A stretch of 6,458 nucleotides of DNA from an uncultured Eubacteriales bacterium (GTDB lineage Bacteria; Bacillota; Clostridia; Oscillospirales; Acutalibacteraceae). A program made the translations under genes and the position numbers. The stretch spans positions 1 through 6,458 of the forward strand of contig ONPE01000080.1 in assembly GCA_900319615.1 (NCBI GenBank). Direction: 5' to 3'. Shown in pieces: positions 5,364 through 6,458 of this stretch (position 1 is its first letter; every line of letters starts with the position of its first letter). Below the pieces are notes generated by a model. It saw nothing but the letters and a program-made list of their open reading frames with translations. It did no database searches and had not been told where the DNA came from.

Positions 5364-6458
5364 TCCGCATAAACAACATCAAGCTCCCCCTCGGCTATAC
5401 CGACGAAGACATCCTCAAAGCGTGCGCAAGGGAGCTGCGCATACCGACAAAACAGATCACAAAAGCCTCCCTGTACCGCCTCTCTATCGACGCGCGGCAC
5501 AAGGACGACATACGCTACATCACCTCCGTCGACCTCTACATAAGCGGCAGCGAGCAGGCTGTTTTGAGCAAGGCAAAGAGCAAGAACGCTGCGATCACCG
5601 AGGAATACCGCTATATCCCCCTCACCCCTAAGGACAGCTCAAAACGCCCTCTGATCGTCGGCACAGGCCCTGCCGGACTCTTCTGCGCCCTAACGCTTGC
5701 GCAGAGCGGCATACGCCCCATCGTCATCGAGCGCGGCTCCGACGTAGACAAACGCGCCAAAGCAGTACACGCACTCTGGAACGACTCTGTCCTCAACACC
5801 GAGTGCAACGTCCAGTTCGGTGAAGGCGGCGCCGGCACCTTCTCAGACGGCAAGCTGAACACCGGCACCAAGGACGGCAGAGCACGCAAGGTGCTGCTCG
5901 AATTCGTCGCCCACGGAGCGCCGGAGGATATACTCTGCAACGCAAAGCCACATATCGGCACCGATAAGCTCCGCACCACCGTCAAGAGCATCCGCGAAGA
6001 GCTGATCCGCCTCGGAGCCGACGTTTATTTCGACACCAAGCTCACCGATATAATCCGCAAGGACGGCAGAGTCACCGCCGCAGAGGTCGAGCGCAAAGGC
6101 TCGCGCAGCCTTATAGAATGCCGCGAGATCGTCCTCGCCGTCGGTCACAGCGCGCGCGATACCTTCGAGCTTATCCACAACATGGGCGTCCGCACCGAGC
6201 CCAAAGCCTTCTCGGTCGGGATGCGCATCGAGCACCTGAGAGAGAACATCGACTGCTCGCAGTACGGCGCCGCACACAGCCGACTCCCTGCCGCCTACTA
6301 CAAGCAAAACGTCCATCTGAAGGACGGACGCGGCGTATACCCCTTCTGTATGTGCCCCGGCGGAGTCGTGGTCGCGGCACAAAGCGAGCCGGATTCCATC
6401 GTCACCAACGGTATGAGCGAGTTCGCGCGCGACAAGATCAACTCCAACTCCGCGTTAT
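5360..6458 (+). CDS. COG2509-type FAD-dependent dehydrogenase (C-terminus beyond window)
   Basis: The frame starts at an ATG overlapping the previous stop (ATGA, 5360-5363) and stays open to the window end, giving 366 residues of a family usually about 530 long. Residues 1-90 form the family's N-terminal domain, including YRLSIDARHKDDIRYI near 39-54. An FAD-binding fold begins with GTGPAG at 101-106 and Glu124 in IVIERG. The most diagnostic block is NVQFGEGGAGTFSDGKLNT at 150-168. LAVGHSARDTFE at 259-270 and YPFCMCPGGVVVAAQSE at 327-343 are also typical of the family. It is related to geranylgeranyl-reductase-like/FAD-dependent dehydrogenases; substrate and electron partner are not known. The start is supported by the ATGA coupling and by the position of the N-terminal domain. 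In Clostridia, cell-wall or lipid genes such as cmk/plsC/ispH often lie near the YhiN-like gene; whether they follow here cannot be seen. Confidence 0.93.
   Translation, partial: MIRINNIKLPLGYTDEDILKACARELRIPTKQITKASLYRLSIDARHKDDIRYITSVDLYISGSEQAVLSKAKSKNAAITEEYRYIPLTPKDSSKRPLIVGTGPAGLFCALTLAQSGIRPIVIERGSDVDKRAKAVHALWNDSVLNTECNVQFGEGGAGTFSDGKLNTGTKDGRARKVLLEFVAHGAPEDILCNAKPHIGTDKLRTTVKSIREELIRLGADVYFDTKLTDIIRKDGRVTAAEVERKGSRSLIECREIVLAVGHSARDTFELIHNMGVRTEPKAFSVGMRIEHLRENIDCSQYGAAHSRLPAAYYKQNVHLKDGRGVYPFCMCPGGVVVAAQSEPDSIVTNGMSEFARDKINSNSAL

Noticed and set aside
5843..6382. Minus-strand open frame of 179 codons opposite the COG2509 gene
   Set aside because: The sense strand encodes strong family blocks across the whole stretch; the antisense product has no motif.

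Overview
The window looks like a chromosomal segment of an anaerobic Firmicute of class Clostridia, probably a Ruminococcus-like Oscillospiraceae. This is inferred from three things: the gene families present, the spoIVF/TIGR03960 gene order known from Clostridia, and coding sequence that favours G/C at third positions while still using ATA and AGA/AGG codons. No phage, transposase, CRISPR, rRNA or tRNA sequence was seen.

The layout is two divergent gene groups separated by a 347-base intergenic region (3300-3646). The left group is on the minus strand. In transcription order it holds a VanZ-like membrane protein (2811-3299), a MATE-family exporter (1377-2768), a short one-TM protein that resembles a SpoIVFA without its peptidase-like domain (982-1335), an M50 site-2 protease resembling SpoIVFB (432-1001), and the first 74 codons of a TIGR03960-type B12-binding-domain/radical-SAM protein (1-222). 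The first four genes are tightly packed (42- and 41-base gaps, then a 20-base overlap) and look like one operon. The radical-SAM gene follows after 209 bases that contain a palindromic, MITE/REP-like element at 285-402.

The right group is on the plus strand and starts at a near-consensus sigma-A promoter (TTGAAA-17-TATAAT). It holds a COG2426 small integral membrane protein (3647-4144), a HI0933/YhiN/BaiN-like flavoprotein (4146-5363) and a COG2509-type FAD-dependent dehydrogenase (5360-6458, cut by the window end). A 1-base gap and an ATGA overlap indicate translational coupling, so the two flavoproteins and the membrane protein are probably made together. Their substrates are unknown.

The most interesting content is (i) the reduced SpoIVFA-like/SpoIVFB-like pair at the usual clostridial location and (ii) two unrelated-looking palindromic elements, one in each intergenic region, which share an exact 12-mer and are each flanked by short direct repeats. 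I did not find a clearly new defence or mobile system in this window.
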